DNA of 59,077 nucleotides from Bacillota bacterium (GCA_003150225.1 QAND01000006.1:1-59077), one strand, 5' to 3'. Counted from the stretch's first letter, positions 8,512 to 20,079 are shown. Numbers and translations are program-made. The notes: a model not told the origin generated them from the letters alone.

Positions 8512-8739
8512 CTATTTTTCTGGATAACAGCCCCGCTCTTTGGTTAGGCCACACATGTAGTCCATGCTTACATCGTAGTACTTTGCCAAGATCATCATGG
8601 AATCCAGTGGAATGCGGATTCTCCCGGATTCATAGTCAGAATAAGTCCGTTGCTCAACGTTTAAGAGTTTTGCAATCTGGGTTTGGGATAAGTCGTTATC
8701 TTCGCGTAGTTCACGAATGCGTCGTAAATATGGAAGCAC
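8512..8739 (-). CDS. XRE-family transcriptional regulator
   Basis: Cro/CI helix-turn-helix protein of 75 aa. The core (RRIRELREDNDLSQTQIAKL to YSDYESGRIRIP) occupies residues 5-58 and ends with the tail common to clostridial small XREs (YYDVSMDYMCGLT). I place the start at the GTG at 8739, which follows GGGGGAGGG by seven bases; ATG 8757 would put that ribosome binding site inside the gene. It lies upstream of, and on the same strand as, the XRE gene at 8129, separated by about 130 AT-rich bases. Confidence 0.85.
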   Translation of the reverse strand: MLPYLRRIRELREDNDLSQTQIAKLLNVEQRTYSDYESGRIRIPLDSMMILAKYYDVSMDYMCGLTKERGCYPEK

Positions 8740-8853
8740 GCTATTTCCCTCCCCCATAGTTTGATGTTCCTATCATAAATGCCGTAGGCTTGTTGCTATT
8801 TTTAACTAGCGCAATAAACACTATTCAGAAATATTCTCATAGGAGGTGCCGCC

Positions 8854-9078
8854 GTGTCACCAATGGAATCCCCCCCGCCCATCAAAAACCTCCGGGAGGT
8901 TATGTTCTACCAGTACACCGAGAGCAAGTACTTTGAGTACGCCGAAACCACCCTGTTTACCATGCTCCGCCAGGCCTATATCGCGGGATGGAAGGACAGC
9001 GCCGATTGCGCGCCCCGCACCTGGTCCAAACCCGTGCACCGGCCGCGGCGAGAGCGGCGCCGCCGCCATACCGAATAA
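8854..9078 (+). CDS. Hypothetical protein (74 aa)
   Basis: No family is recognised. The call rests on an excellent AGGAGGTG site nine bases before GTG 8854 and a protein-like first half (aromatic and acidic: FYQYTESKYFEYAETTLF, predicted helical). The C-terminal third is very Arg-rich (RPRRERRRRHTE), which may bind nucleic acid or may simply reflect GC-rich sequence. It is transcribed divergently from the XRE gene at 8739 and followed at once by a terminator, so it forms its own transcript. Confidence 0.55.
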   Translation: MSPMESPPPIKNLREVMFYQYTESKYFEYAETTLFTMLRQAYIAGWKDSADCAPRTWSKPVHRPRRERRRRHTE

Positions 9079-9093
9079 CCACTGCCCATCCCT

Positions 9094-9126
9094 GGGGTCC
9101 TGGAGCTGCAACAGGGCCCCGTTTTT
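9094..9126 (+). terminator. Intrinsic terminator
   Basis: GGGGTCCTG (9094-9102) pairs with CAGGGCCCC (9112-9120), then GTTTTTG. It ends the 74-aa gene. Nothing further is seen in 9127-9335. Confidence 0.7.
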
Positions 9127-9335
9127 GTCTTCCCTGTTGTTTGTGCCGCTCCAAACCGGCCAAACGGCCGCCGGGCCTGGCCTCCCAGCAACCCTCCGTT
9201 GTCTCCCGCAGGGGATCGCGGGGGAAACCTCCCCTATGGCTGGGAGGCCTCCGGCTGAGGCGCCCCATACCTACGGCTTGTATTTTCGCCCTCGCCGGTG
9301 CTATCATAAGAAAAAATTGCCGGGAGGCGTGTCCC

Positions 9336-9827
9336 ATGTCCGTAACCGTCAGACCCTATACCGAAAAAGACCTCCCCGCCATGACCCAGATCTGGAACGC
9401 CGTGGTGGAGGACGGCATGGCTTTTCCCCAGACCGACCCTCTCAGCCCCCAGGCGGCCGCCGGCTTCTTTGCCGGCCAGTCCTTGTCGGCGGTGGCCCAA
9501 GGGCCGGATGGAGCCATTCTTGGCCTGTATATCCTGCACCCCAATAACCTGGGGCGGTGCGGGCATATTGGCAACGCCTCCTATGCCGTCTCCCGGGACA
9601 GCCGGGGCCATGGGGTGGGGGAAGCCCTGGTGCGCCATTGCCTGGCTTCCTGCCGGGGAATGGGATTTTCCATTTTGCAGTTTAACGCCGTGGTGGATAG
9701 CAACAAAGCGGCCCTTCATCTGTATGAAAAACTGGGTTTTACCCACCTAGGCGTCATTCCCGGCGGGTTTTGGGATAAAACCGGAGCCTACCAGGACATC
9801 CACCTCTTCTACATTCAAACCCCATAA
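9336..9827 (+). CDS. GNAT-family N-acetyltransferase
   Basis: Cytoplasmic acetyl-CoA-dependent transferase of 163 aa covering a single GNAT domain. The acetyl-CoA loop is SRDSRGHGVGEAL (about residues 85-97), a slight variant of the usual Q/RxxGxG/A, and the C-terminal LHLYEKLGFTHLGVIPGGF segment is typical of phosphinothricin-acetyltransferase-like and YhhY-like members. ATG 9336 is preceded by GGGAGG. The substrate, probably an amino acid analogue or small amine, cannot be told from sequence. It stands alone between a terminator and the MATE promoter. Confidence 0.9.
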   Translation: MSVTVRPYTEKDLPAMTQIWNAVVEDGMAFPQTDPLSPQAAAGFFAGQSLSAVAQGPDGAILGLYILHPNNLGRCGHIGNASYAVSRDSRGHGVGEALVRHCLASCRGMGFSILQFNAVVDSNKAALHLYEKLGFTHLGVIPGGFWDKTGAYQDIHLFYIQTP

Positions 9828-9853
9828 AGAAAACCAGACTTTTCCAAACCCTC

Positions 9854-9883
9854 TTGCATTTTCAACGCCAATGGGATTAATAT
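9854..9883 (+). promoter_or_regulatory. Predicted promoter of MATE gene
   Basis: TTGCAT (9854-9859) and TAATAT (9878-9883) are 18 bases apart. The inverted repeat at 9885-9898 follows immediately. Confidence 0.55.
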
Positions 9884-9884
9884 A

Positions 9885-9898
9885 GAAACGTTCGTTTC
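9885..9898. promoter_or_regulatory. Operator-like inverted repeat
   Basis: GAAACG TT CGTTTC, with six-base arms and a two-base centre, covers the predicted transcription start of the MATE gene. This is the expected place for a repressor of the TetR or MarR type, but no such regulator gene is adjacent. Confidence 0.5.
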
Positions 9899-9945
9899 AT
9901 ATGATCTTAATATCCACGGCTTGTTCGTGGAGTGGAGGGGAAATT

Positions 9946-11364
9946 TTGAAACTCATAAAAATGTCCAAGGAGGACGTGCGGGAAATCAAGGCCATGTGCA
10001 TCCCGGTGTTCGTGGAACAGCTCACCATCGCCCTGATGGCTATGCTGGTCTCGGCTATGGTAAAGGGATCGGGCATGGCGGCCGTTGCGTCCGTCAACCT
10101 GCTCAACTCCCTTACCATGCTGTTCCAGCAAACCTATACGGCAATCGGCGTGGGCGTTACGGTGGTGGTGGCCCAGTACTTGGGCCGGGGGGACACCCAG
10201 TCCACCGGCCGGGCGGCCAGCCAGTCCATCATGCTGTCCATCTATTTAAGCGTGGTGGTAGCCCTGGGCTGCTTCGTGTTCATGGAGCCCCTCTTGGGGC
10301 TGATCCTGGCGGACTCCGAGCCTCTGGTTTACGCCTATAGCCGGACCTATCTCGTCTATAACGTCCTGTCCCTGCCCTTTATCGCCATCTATACCGTGGC
10401 GTCCGCGGCCATTCGCGGCAGCGGATTCCCCCGTACCTCCCTGTGGGCTACCCTGATCCACAACGGCGGCTACGCGGTGATGGCTGCGGTGGCGGTCTAT
10501 GTGCTGGACACCGGACTGACGGGGGTTAGCATTTCCCTGCTGGCCAGCCGGATTCTTGCGGCGGCCGCCAGCATCTGGCTTTTGATGCGCGGCAACGAGA
10601 ACATGCGGGTGAACCGCCTGTCCCTCCGGCTCCAAGGGGAGATCATGCGGCCGGTATTCACCGTGGGATTCCCCCTGTTCCTGGAAAACCTGCTGTTCCA
10701 GGGCGGAAAGCTCATCACCCAGACCTTCTCGGTGGCCTTCGGCACCAACGCCATCGCTGCCAACGGAATCGTCAACAACATCCACAGCCTGCAGATCGTC
10801 CCGGGGCTCACGGTGAGCAACGCCGCGCCGCCCATCGTGGGCAAATACTGCGGCCGGGGGGATAAGAAGGAGGCCAAGCGCAAGGGCGTGCAGTTCCTGG
10901 GCCTGGCCACGGTGGCGCTGGCCATTACCAGCCTTTTGATGTACATCTTCCTGCCGCCCCTCACCACCCTGTTTACCGACGTCCCAGAGGTCCAGAACGA
11001 GATCATCCATGTGTTCGGCATGATCTGCCTCCTGGTGCCCATCCTGTGGCCTATGGGTTTTGCGCTGCCCTCCATCCTGAGGAGCTCGGGAGACGCCGTG
11101 TATACCTCGGCGGTGTGCGTGGGCGCCATGATCTTCATGCGGATCGGCATCGCCTACTACTTCACCCAGGTGATGAAGATCGGCATCAACGGCATCTGGA
11201 TCGGCATGTACGCCGACTGGGTTTTCCGGATCGTATTCTTCCTGCCCAGGTTTATCAAGGGCAAATGGCTGGATCATGAGCTGATCAAGAGCAAGGCCAC
11301 GGCCGGGGTGGACGAACCCGCTTCCCAAGAGGACCAGGAGGAGCCCGTTGCCTCGGAGAAATAG
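9946..11364 (+). CDS. MATE-family multidrug exporter
   Basis: Twelve-helix Na+ or H+ antiporter of the MATE (MOP) superfamily, 472 aa. The two homologous halves each start with the family pattern: CIPVFVEQLTIALMAMLVSAM near the N terminus and VGFPLFLENLLFQGGKLITQ near residue 240. The C-terminal tail (about 450-472) is charged and cytoplasmic. TTG 9946 follows GGAGGGG; the in-frame ATG at 9961 is the alternative. The substrate is unknown. It is expressed alone from a promoter bearing an inverted repeat, so induction by a ligand is plausible. Confidence 0.93.
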   Translation: MKLIKMSKEDVREIKAMCIPVFVEQLTIALMAMLVSAMVKGSGMAAVASVNLLNSLTMLFQQTYTAIGVGVTVVVAQYLGRGDTQSTGRAASQSIMLSIYLSVVVALGCFVFMEPLLGLILADSEPLVYAYSRTYLVYNVLSLPFIAIYTVASAAIRGSGFPRTSLWATLIHNGGYAVMAAVAVYVLDTGLTGVSISLLASRILAAAASIWLLMRGNENMRVNRLSLRLQGEIMRPVFTVGFPLFLENLLFQGGKLITQTFSVAFGTNAIAANGIVNNIHSLQIVPGLTVSNAAPPIVGKYCGRGDKKEAKRKGVQFLGLATVALAITSLLMYIFLPPLTTLFTDVPEVQNEIIHVFGMICLLVPILWPMGFALPSILRSSGDAVYTSAVCVGAMIFMRIGIAYYFTQVMKIGINGIWIGMYADWVFRIVFFLPRFIKGKWLDHELIKSKATAGVDEPASQEDQEEPVASEK

Positions 11365-11386
11365 CGCCATCCGATTCTAATTGGAA

Positions 11387-11420
11387 AAACGCCGGAAGCG
11401 AAACTGCCTCCGGCGTTTTC
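11387..11420 (+). terminator. Intrinsic terminator of MATE gene
   Basis: AACGCCGGA (11388-11396) pairs with TCCGGCGTT (11409-11417), followed by TTTC. It also lies downstream of the convergent Cro-like gene. Confidence 0.75.
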
Positions 11421-11499
11421 TGCTTTCATGCCCTGCCAATTGGATGGAAGAAAAATGAAATATCCGATCGGGAATTTCTCCAAAAACAAAAAATGCCGC

Positions 11500-11703
11500 T
11501 CAGCGGTCCTTTACATACCGAATGACGTCGGAGACCTGGCAGTCCAGAATGAAGCAGATGGTGTCCAGGGTTTTGACGTTCATGTTCATGCCGTGCCGCA
11601 TGCGATGCAGGGTATGGCTGGAAAAGCCATGTTTGTAGATAAGCTGGTATTCCGTGACGCCCTTGTCCAATAGGGTTTGAAAGAACGGTTCATAGGAAAT
11701 CAT
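11500..11703 (-). CDS. Cro/CI-like small regulator, paralogue of 28861
   Basis: Predicted DNA-binding protein of 67 aa, an HTH_26-type Cro/CI domain from end to end (MISYEPFFQTLLDKGVTEY; then SSHTLHRMR as recognition helix; C-terminal DTICFILDCQVSDVIRY). ATG 11703 follows GAGGAGGTGAAAAC. It is close in sequence to the 67-aa protein encoded at 28861-29064: both begin MISYxPFFQTLLD and end with a DTxCxIL..C.VSDxIxY block. Its upstream region carries two inverted TATTGAGCAT half-sites (11732-11741 and 11760-11769), suggesting autoregulation. Confidence 0.85.
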   Translation of the reverse strand: MISYEPFFQTLLDKGVTEYQLIYKHGFSSHTLHRMRHGMNMNVKTLDTICFILDCQVSDVIRYVKDR

Positions 11704-11731
11704 GTTTTCACCTCCTCTTCCTAAACCTAGC

Positions 11732-11769
11732 ATGCTCAATAAATGGATCATGCTATATCTATTGAGCAT
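11732..11769. promoter_or_regulatory. Paired TATTGAGCAT half-sites
   Basis: ATGCTCAATA (11732-11741) and TATTGAGCAT (11760-11769) form an inverted repeat with an 18-base spacer directly upstream of the Cro-like gene. The same half-site occurs in the promoter at 28657-28685. Confidence 0.6.
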
Positions 11770-11882
11770 ATCGTTTGGTAAAAGAGAGGGGGAAAATGAC
11801 AAGCGGAAGCCCCTTCCTTTCCCCTGTCCAGTCTGGGGAAAAAGCGGGGATTCGCCAACCCGATTTCAGTCGGTAAAATGAA

Positions 11883-11918
11883 AAAAACACCCGGCAGGGA
11901 ATCCCTGCCGGGTGTTTA
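11883..11918 (-). terminator. Intrinsic terminator of pyruvate:ferredoxin oxidoreductase gene
   Basis: A near-perfect 15-bp hairpin (AACACCCGGCAGGGA with its complement) ends in a run of T on the minus strand, just after the stop at 11944. Confidence 0.9.
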
Positions 11919-11943
11919 ACGTCTTATGGATCTTCAGCCTAGG

Positions 11944-15483
<3,540 letters not shown>

Positions 15484-15510
15484 TTAGTGGTTCTGAATGG
15501 TTTCTTTCAA

Positions 15511-15534
15511 AAACGGAAACCCCGTATCCCGTTT
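15511..15534. promoter_or_regulatory. Inverted repeat downstream of the nifJ -10 box
   Basis: AAACGG (15511-15516) and CCGTTT (15529-15534) flank 12 bases, just downstream of the -10 box on the minus strand. It is positioned to control nifJ, perhaps as a redox operator, but fits no motif I know well. Confidence 0.35.
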
Positions 15535-15564
15535 ATTATAGGAATACCAGCCGAGCCATGTCAA
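15535..15564 (-). promoter_or_regulatory. Strong promoter of nifJ
   Basis: On the minus strand TTGACA (15564-15559) and TATAAT (15540-15535) are both perfect consensus boxes, 18 bases apart. Confidence 0.85.
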
Positions 15565-15636
15565 GGGAGGAAAGGGGCTAACTTGCAGGAAAAACGCCAA
15601 TTCCCACGGGATTTTTGCCGGAAGGGAAAATTGCCG

Positions 15637-15665
15637 TTAATCTCCTGGGATTTTCATGGTAGAAT
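15637..15665 (+). promoter_or_regulatory. Predicted promoter of hisC operon
   Basis: TTAATC (15637-15642) and TAGAAT (15660-15665) are 17 bases apart, 70 bases before hisC. Confidence 0.45.
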
Positions 15666-15734
15666 AGAGGCAAAAGCGGGAGAAACCCGGTATGGATTGC
15701 GGGGCTCCCGGAAGGAAGCGCGAGGAAAACGCCT

Positions 15735-16799
15735 ATGGAAACCAAGAAGTTTCTGTCCCCCTATCTGTGGGACTTGGAACCCTATGTGCCGGGCTACCAG
15801 CCCCAAAACAACGAGGGACTGGTGAAGCTCAATACCAACGAAAACCCCTACCCCCCCTCTCCTCGGGCCGTGGAGGCCATGCGGTCCGCCATCGGGGAGA
15901 ACCTCAAGCTGTATCCCAGCTTCGATTGCCTCTCCCTTCGGTCCGCCATCGCTAAAATGGAAGGGCTTTCTACGGAAAACGTCTTCGTGGGCAACGGCTC
16001 CGACGAGGTCCTGTCCCTGTGCTTTCCTGCCTTTTTCAAACAGGAAAAGCCCATCGCCTTCTTTGACATCACCTATGCCTTCTATAAGGTATATTGCAAG
16101 TTCTACCAGGTGGAGTACGACGCCATCCCGTTGCATTCGGATTATACCGCGCCCCTTTCCGCTTTCCATGGCCAATACGGCGGGGTGCTTATCGCCAATC
16201 CCAATGCCCCCACCGGCATCGCCGCCAGCCTCAGGGAGATCGAAGAGGTGCTGCGGAACAATCCCGACTGCGTGGTGCTCATCGACGAGGCCTATCAGAT
16301 GTTCTGGGGCCATACCGCCGCCGGACTCATCGAAACGTATCCCAACCTTCTGGTGGTGCGGACCCTATCAAAGGGCTATTCCCTAGCGGGGCTTCGGGCG
16401 GCCTTTGCCCTGGGCCAGCCCCATCTGATTCAGGCACTGATCAACATGCGGGACAGCTTTAACAGCTATAACCTGGACGCCATCGCTCTGGCAGGGGCTA
16501 CCGCCGCCGTAGAGGACACCCCCTATGCGGTGGCAAACGCAAAAAAAGTCATGGCCACCCGGGAATGGTTCACAGAGGGCCTTTCCGGACTGGGCTACCA
16601 GACCCTGCCCAGCGCCGCCAATTTCGTGTTTACCCGCCCGCCCCGGGGGGATGCCCAGCGGGTGTTTGAGGCCCTTGCCCAGCGGAACATCCACGTACGC
16701 CACTTCACCGCTCCCCGGACGGCGGAGTGGCTGCGCATCTCCATCGGCACCCAGGAGGAGATGGAGCGGGTGCTGGCGGCTCTGACGGAGATCGGCTGA
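15735..16799 (+). CDS. hisC: Histidinol-phosphate aminotransferase family
   Basis: PLP-dependent aminotransferase of fold type I, 354 aa, the normal length for HisC. It would convert imidazole-acetol phosphate and glutamate to histidinol phosphate in histidine synthesis. Visible family marks are KLNTNENPYPPSP near the N terminus, VGNGSDEVL, ANPNAPTG, the VVLIDEAYQMF Asp region and the PLP-binding Lys in RTLSKGYSLAGLR (about residue 218). Two PHP phosphatase-like genes of the HisJ type follow in the same direction, 19 bases away. Together they could supply the transaminase and phosphatase steps, but no other his genes are here, so a related aminotransferase function is possible. Confidence 0.88.
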   Translation: METKKFLSPYLWDLEPYVPGYQPQNNEGLVKLNTNENPYPPSPRAVEAMRSAIGENLKLYPSFDCLSLRSAIAKMEGLSTENVFVGNGSDEVLSLCFPAFFKQEKPIAFFDITYAFYKVYCKFYQVEYDAIPLHSDYTAPLSAFHGQYGGVLIANPNAPTGIAASLREIEEVLRNNPDCVVLIDEAYQMFWGHTAAGLIETYPNLLVVRTLSKGYSLAGLRAAFALGQPHLIQALINMRDSFNSYNLDAIALAGATAAVEDTPYAVANAKKVMATREWFTEGLSGLGYQTLPSAANFVFTRPPRGDAQRVFEALAQRNIHVRHFTAPRTAEWLRISIGTQEEMERVLAALTEIG

Positions 16800-16818
16800 T
16801 CCGGAAAGGAGCCCCGCC

Positions 16819-17646
16819 ATGGAAGCCATTGCGGATATGCACGTCCATACCGCCCATTCCGTGGGGGACTGCACCTGCCCCATGGAAAGGTATCTCCAGA
16901 GGATCGCCCGGGGGGACGCCCGTGAAATCGGCTTCGCGGAGCATTACCACCCCCATCTGGACCTCTGGCCGGAGGGAGCAAGCGAGCCCCCCTTTGACCA
17001 CGCCGCCTATCGCCGGGAGATCGCTGCCGCCCAGAATCGCGGCTTTTTGATCCATGGAGGCATCGAGGTCACATACGATCCCCGGCCTCAGGTGATGGAA
17101 CGGTGCAGGGAGCAGCTTCGCCGGTGGCGGTACGCCTATGCCATCGGCTCAGTCCATCTCATCGGCCGGGTGTCGGTGAGCCGCTCCACTTTCTATGAGG
17201 AGGTGGAGCGGCCCGAGGAGGTTCCCGGCATCCTTGCGGCCTACTACCGGGACTGCCAGGCCATCCTCCGGGATCCTGGCTTTACGGTGCTGGGCCATGT
17301 AGATGTTTATAAACGCAACTTGCCCCCGGATCATCCCATGCTGCGGACCCATCGGGATCTGATTCAAACCGGCATGGAGGAGACCGCCCGGGCCGCTGCT
17401 CAGAGCGGAACCATTTTGGAGATCAACACCTCCGGGCTTTCCCGGCCCCAGAAGGCGTATATGCCCGGTCGGGAGTTTTTGGCTTTGTACCGGCGGCTGG
17501 GCGGGGAGCGCATCTGCCTGGGGAGCGACGCACACGACGCGAAGGACCTGGCCCGGAGCTTTGATGACGCCAGGGCCTTTGCCCGGTCCCTTGGCTTTTC
17601 CCACCTGTTCTATCCCTGGGCCCCGGAGTATGCCGTGGCCCTGTAA
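16819..17646 (+). CDS. PHP-domain phosphatase, HisJ-like (copy 1)
   Basis: Metal-dependent PHP-fold hydrolase of 275 aa, most like histidinol-phosphatase HisJ, which removes phosphate from histidinol phosphate. Metal-ligand motifs are all present: DMHVHTAHS (residues 6-14), FAEHYHP, IGSVHLIG, LGHVDVYKR and LGSDAHDAKD. The TIM-barrel-like PHP fold covers the whole chain. ATG 16819 is preceded by GGAAAGGAG. It follows hisC and is followed 26 bases later by a close paralogue, with which it shares a distinctive DCxCPMExYLxRIxRG block after the first metal motif. Confidence 0.88.
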   Translation: MEAIADMHVHTAHSVGDCTCPMERYLQRIARGDAREIGFAEHYHPHLDLWPEGASEPPFDHAAYRREIAAAQNRGFLIHGGIEVTYDPRPQVMERCREQLRRWRYAYAIGSVHLIGRVSVSRSTFYEEVERPEEVPGILAAYYRDCQAILRDPGFTVLGHVDVYKRNLPPDHPMLRTHRDLIQTGMEETARAAAQSGTILEINTSGLSRPQKAYMPGREFLALYRRLGGERICLGSDAHDAKDLARSFDDARAFARSLGFSHLFYPWAPEYAVAL

Positions 17647-17672
17647 TCACACGGAAAGGATCTGACCATACC

Positions 17673-18524
17673 TTGCACCGGATCATTGACATGCACGTCC
17701 ATACCCATCATTCCGGCTGGGACTGCCAGTGTCCCATGGAAGCGTATCTTCGCCGCATCGACCGGGGGGAAGCGGAAGCCATCGGCTTTGCCGACCACTA
17801 CCACCCCTTTATGGAGGTCCATCCCGGGCCGGAGCAGCTTTCTTCGCCCGAAAAGCTCTTCGATTGCGACCGGTACGCCGCCGAGGTACGAGGAGCCCAG
17901 GGCCGGGGCTACCGGGTTTATCTGGGCCTGGAGGTCACCCACGACGAGGACAAGGATGTCATGGCGCATGCCCTAAGGGAGCTCCGCCGCCAGCCCTATG
18001 ATTACCTCATCGGATCTGTCCATCGGGTGGGAACGCCTCAGGGCAGCGTAGGAGTATCCAAAAAGGGGGCGGTAAACGCCATCTCAGACCCCGCCCTTAT
18101 GGGCCAGGTCATCCACAGCTATTATGACGACATCCTGGACGTCCTCACCTATCCCCAGTACACGGTGGTGGGCCATGTGGACATCTACAAACGGGGCCTG
18201 CACCTGGATAGCCCCCTTCTCACCCAAAACGGGGCCGTCATCCGGGAGCGGATGGGAGAGGTTGCCAAGGCTTTGGCTGAAAGCGAAAAGCTGGTGGAGA
18301 TCAACACCAGCAGCTATACAGGGCCGGGGGAGGAGTTTATGCCGGGAGCCGAGATGCTCCGGACCTACCGGCGGTTGGGCGGCGAACGCATCTGCTTTGC
18401 CAGCGACGCCCACGGGGATAACCGGCTGGCCGCCAATTTTGCCGAGGCCAGGGAGCTTGCCAAATCCTTGGGGTTCCGCTATCATTTCTATCCTTGGGAG
18501 CCGGATCGAGCGCTCTCCCTTTAA
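17673..18524 (+). CDS. PHP-domain phosphatase, HisJ-like (copy 2)
   Basis: A second PHP-family hydrolase of 283 aa, a tandem duplicate of the preceding gene. It has the same metal motifs (DMHVHTHHSG, FADHYHP, IGSVHRVG, VGHVDIYKRG and FASDAHGDN) and the shared DCQCPMEAYLRRIDRG block. The start is the TTG at 17673 behind GGAAAGGA; no ATG fits better. Residues around the pocket differ from copy 1 and there is a short extra loop after VHRVGTPQG, so the two have probably diverged in substrate. Only one histidinol phosphatase is needed for histidine synthesis, so one copy may act on another phosphomonoester. Confidence 0.88.
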   Translation: MHRIIDMHVHTHHSGWDCQCPMEAYLRRIDRGEAEAIGFADHYHPFMEVHPGPEQLSSPEKLFDCDRYAAEVRGAQGRGYRVYLGLEVTHDEDKDVMAHALRELRRQPYDYLIGSVHRVGTPQGSVGVSKKGAVNAISDPALMGQVIHSYYDDILDVLTYPQYTVVGHVDIYKRGLHLDSPLLTQNGAVIRERMGEVAKALAESEKLVEINTSSYTGPGEEFMPGAEMLRTYRRLGGERICFASDAHGDNRLAANFAEARELAKSLGFRYHFYPWEPDRALSL

Positions 18525-18585
18525 AAACAAAGCCGGGTTCGGCTTTCATATAAAAAACGAAGTGCATTTCATTGGAGGGGATAAG

Positions 18586-19017
18586 ATGCATATCGGAAGG
18601 GAAACGGATTACGCCCTGCGTATCATCCTGTACCTGGTGGCCCAAGGCCCCGGGGCGAAGGTGAGCGCCGGACGGATCGCGGAACGGATGTCCGTTCCGG
18701 AACGGTTCAACCTGAAGATTCTGAGAAAGTTGTCCATGAAGGGCATCGTGCAGTCCAGCCGCGGGATTTATGGCGGCTTCAGCCTGTGCCGGAGCCCCGA
18801 GGAACTGACGCTGCTGGAGGCCATCGAGGCCATTGAGGGGCCGGTGGCCCTGTGCCGGTGCATCCGGGATGAGGATTTTTGCGGCCTGGAGGCGGATTGG
18901 GACCTTTGCCCCATCCAGGAACAGCTCATGGAGGCGGGCGCTGCCCTAAGGGACCGGCTGTCTGCCGTGACCTTCGCCAGTCTGTCGGTTCAACCGCTTC
19001 AGGCGACGGAAGCATAA
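18586..19017 (+). CDS. Rrf2-family transcriptional regulator
   Basis: Winged-helix regulator of 143 aa. The N-terminal MHIGRETDYALRIILYL block and the RGIYGGFSL wing are diagnostic of Rrf2 (IscR, NsrR, CymR). Three cysteines near residues 88-105 (CRC-x6-C-x8-C, in the stretch from CRCIRDEDFC to the following Cys) match the position of the Fe-S ligands of IscR/NsrR, so an iron-sulfur redox or NO sensor is likely. ATG 18586 follows TTGGAGGGG. A terminator follows directly. The convergent aldo/keto reductase with two ferredoxin motifs is a possible functional neighbour. Confidence 0.9.
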   Translation: MHIGRETDYALRIILYLVAQGPGAKVSAGRIAERMSVPERFNLKILRKLSMKGIVQSSRGIYGGFSLCRSPEELTLLEAIEAIEGPVALCRCIRDEDFCGLEADWDLCPIQEQLMEAGAALRDRLSAVTFASLSVQPLQATEA

Positions 19018-19019
19018 AA

Positions 19020-19048
19020 AAGCCGCGGGAATTCTCCCGCGGCTTTTC
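19020..19048. terminator. Bidirectional intrinsic terminator
   Basis: GCCGCGGGA (19022-19030) pairs with TCCCGCGGC around ATTC, with A and T runs on either side. It serves the Rrf2 gene and the convergent reductase gene. Confidence 0.9.
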
Positions 19049-19059
19049 CGTTTATGCCG

Positions 19060-20079
19060 TTATTTATGGGCTTCGTAAAACTCCATGTACATCTCATACT
19101 GCTTTGCCAAAAGGGCGGGAGTATCCAGCCCGAAGGGGCATTTCTTGGCGCAGGCGCCGCAGTGGATGCAGTCCTTGACCCGCTGCATCTCCTCGTAGAA
19201 TTCCGGCGTCATATAATTCTGATAGGGGGACCGGGTACACAGCCAGTAGATGCGGGCCGCCGTGGGGATGTTGATCCCCTGGGGGCAGGGCATACAATAG
19301 GCGCAGGAGCGGCAGAATTCCCCGGCGAAGGTTTTCCGGTCGTCGGCGATGGCTTGCTCCATCTCGGCGTCTAGGACGGGAGGATTGGCGTCCAGGGCCA
19401 AGAACTCGTCCAGCTCCCACTCATGCTGGATGCCGTAGATGGGCACCACGTTCTCATACTGCCGCAGGAAGCAGAAGGTGGCCGGCACGTTGCCGCAGAG
19501 CCCGCCCGAGAGCGCTTTCATGGCGATGAACCCGGTGTCGGTTTCCCGGCAGAGGTTCACAAGGTCGATCTCCCGCTGGCCGGAGAGATAGCAGAAGGGG
19601 AACTGCATGGTTTCATAGGCTCCGCTTTTTACCGCTTCCATAGCCAGATCGATGCGGTGGTTGGTGATGCCAATATGCCGGATCTTCCCGGCTTTTTTGG
19701 CCTCCAGAAGGGCGCCGTAAACGGAGTCCGGATCGGCGGGGTCGGGCAGAAAGGCGATGTTGTGGAGCTGATATACGTCGATGTAATCGGTCTTCAGCAT
19801 GCGGAGGCTTTCCTCTAGATCGGCCAGCACCCCGGCTTTGTCGGTCTTGTTGGTCTTGGTGGAGATCACAAGGTTCTGGCGCACATGGCCCAGAGCCCGG
19901 CCAATCTTCTCCTCGCTGTCGGTGTAGGCCCGGGCGGTGTCAAAGTAATTGATGCCGGCGTCATAGGCCTTTCTCAGGATGGAGACGGCGGTGTCCATAT
20001 CGTCCCGCTGGATGGGCAGGGCGCCGAAGGAAGTGCGGGTTACCATAAGGCCGGTGCGGCCCAAGCGTACTTTGTCCAT
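19060..20079 (-). CDS. Aldo/keto reductase with C-terminal ferredoxin domain
   Basis: Redox enzyme of 339 aa: an AKR (beta/alpha)8 barrel (about residues 1-260) joined to a bacterial ferredoxin-like tail. The barrel has the GRTGLMVTRTSFG start and the catalytic-tetrad region NYFDTARAYTDSEEKIG (Asp/Tyr), then a Lys in VISTKTNK. The tail has CRSCAYCMPCPQGINIP and CIHCGACAKKCPFGLD, ligands for two 4Fe-4S clusters. Such fusions are common in anaerobes and are thought to link NAD(P)H or ferredoxin to reduction of an unknown carbonyl compound. ATG 20079 follows GGAGG. Confidence 0.93.
   Translation of the reverse strand: MDKVRLGRTGLMVTRTSFGALPIQRDDMDTAVSILRKAYDAGINYFDTARAYTDSEEKIGRALGHVRQNLVISTKTNKTDKAGVLADLEESLRMLKTDYIDVYQLHNIAFLPDPADPDSVYGALLEAKKAGKIRHIGITNHRIDLAMEAVKSGAYETMQFPFCYLSGQREIDLVNLCRETDTGFIAMKALSGGLCGNVPATFCFLRQYENVVPIYGIQHEWELDEFLALDANPPVLDAEMEQAIADDRKTFAGEFCRSCAYCMPCPQGINIPTAARIYWLCTRSPYQNYMTPEFYEEMQRVKDCIHCGACAKKCPFGLDTPALLAKQYEMYMEFYEAHK

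Noticed and set aside
8129..9078. Prophage or integrative element around the two XRE genes
   Set aside because: The patch is AT-rich and has phage-like regulators, but no integrase, structural gene or att repeat is visible.
9885..9898. LexA/SOS box at the MATE promoter
   Set aside because: The arms GAAACG/CGTTTC do not match the Gram-positive SOS box (CGAACATATGTTCG type), and the gene is not a usual SOS target.
18529..18546. Terminator between the second PHP gene and the Rrf2 gene
   Set aside because: AAAGCC/GGCTTT can pair, but no T-run follows, so read-through into the Rrf2 gene is as likely.
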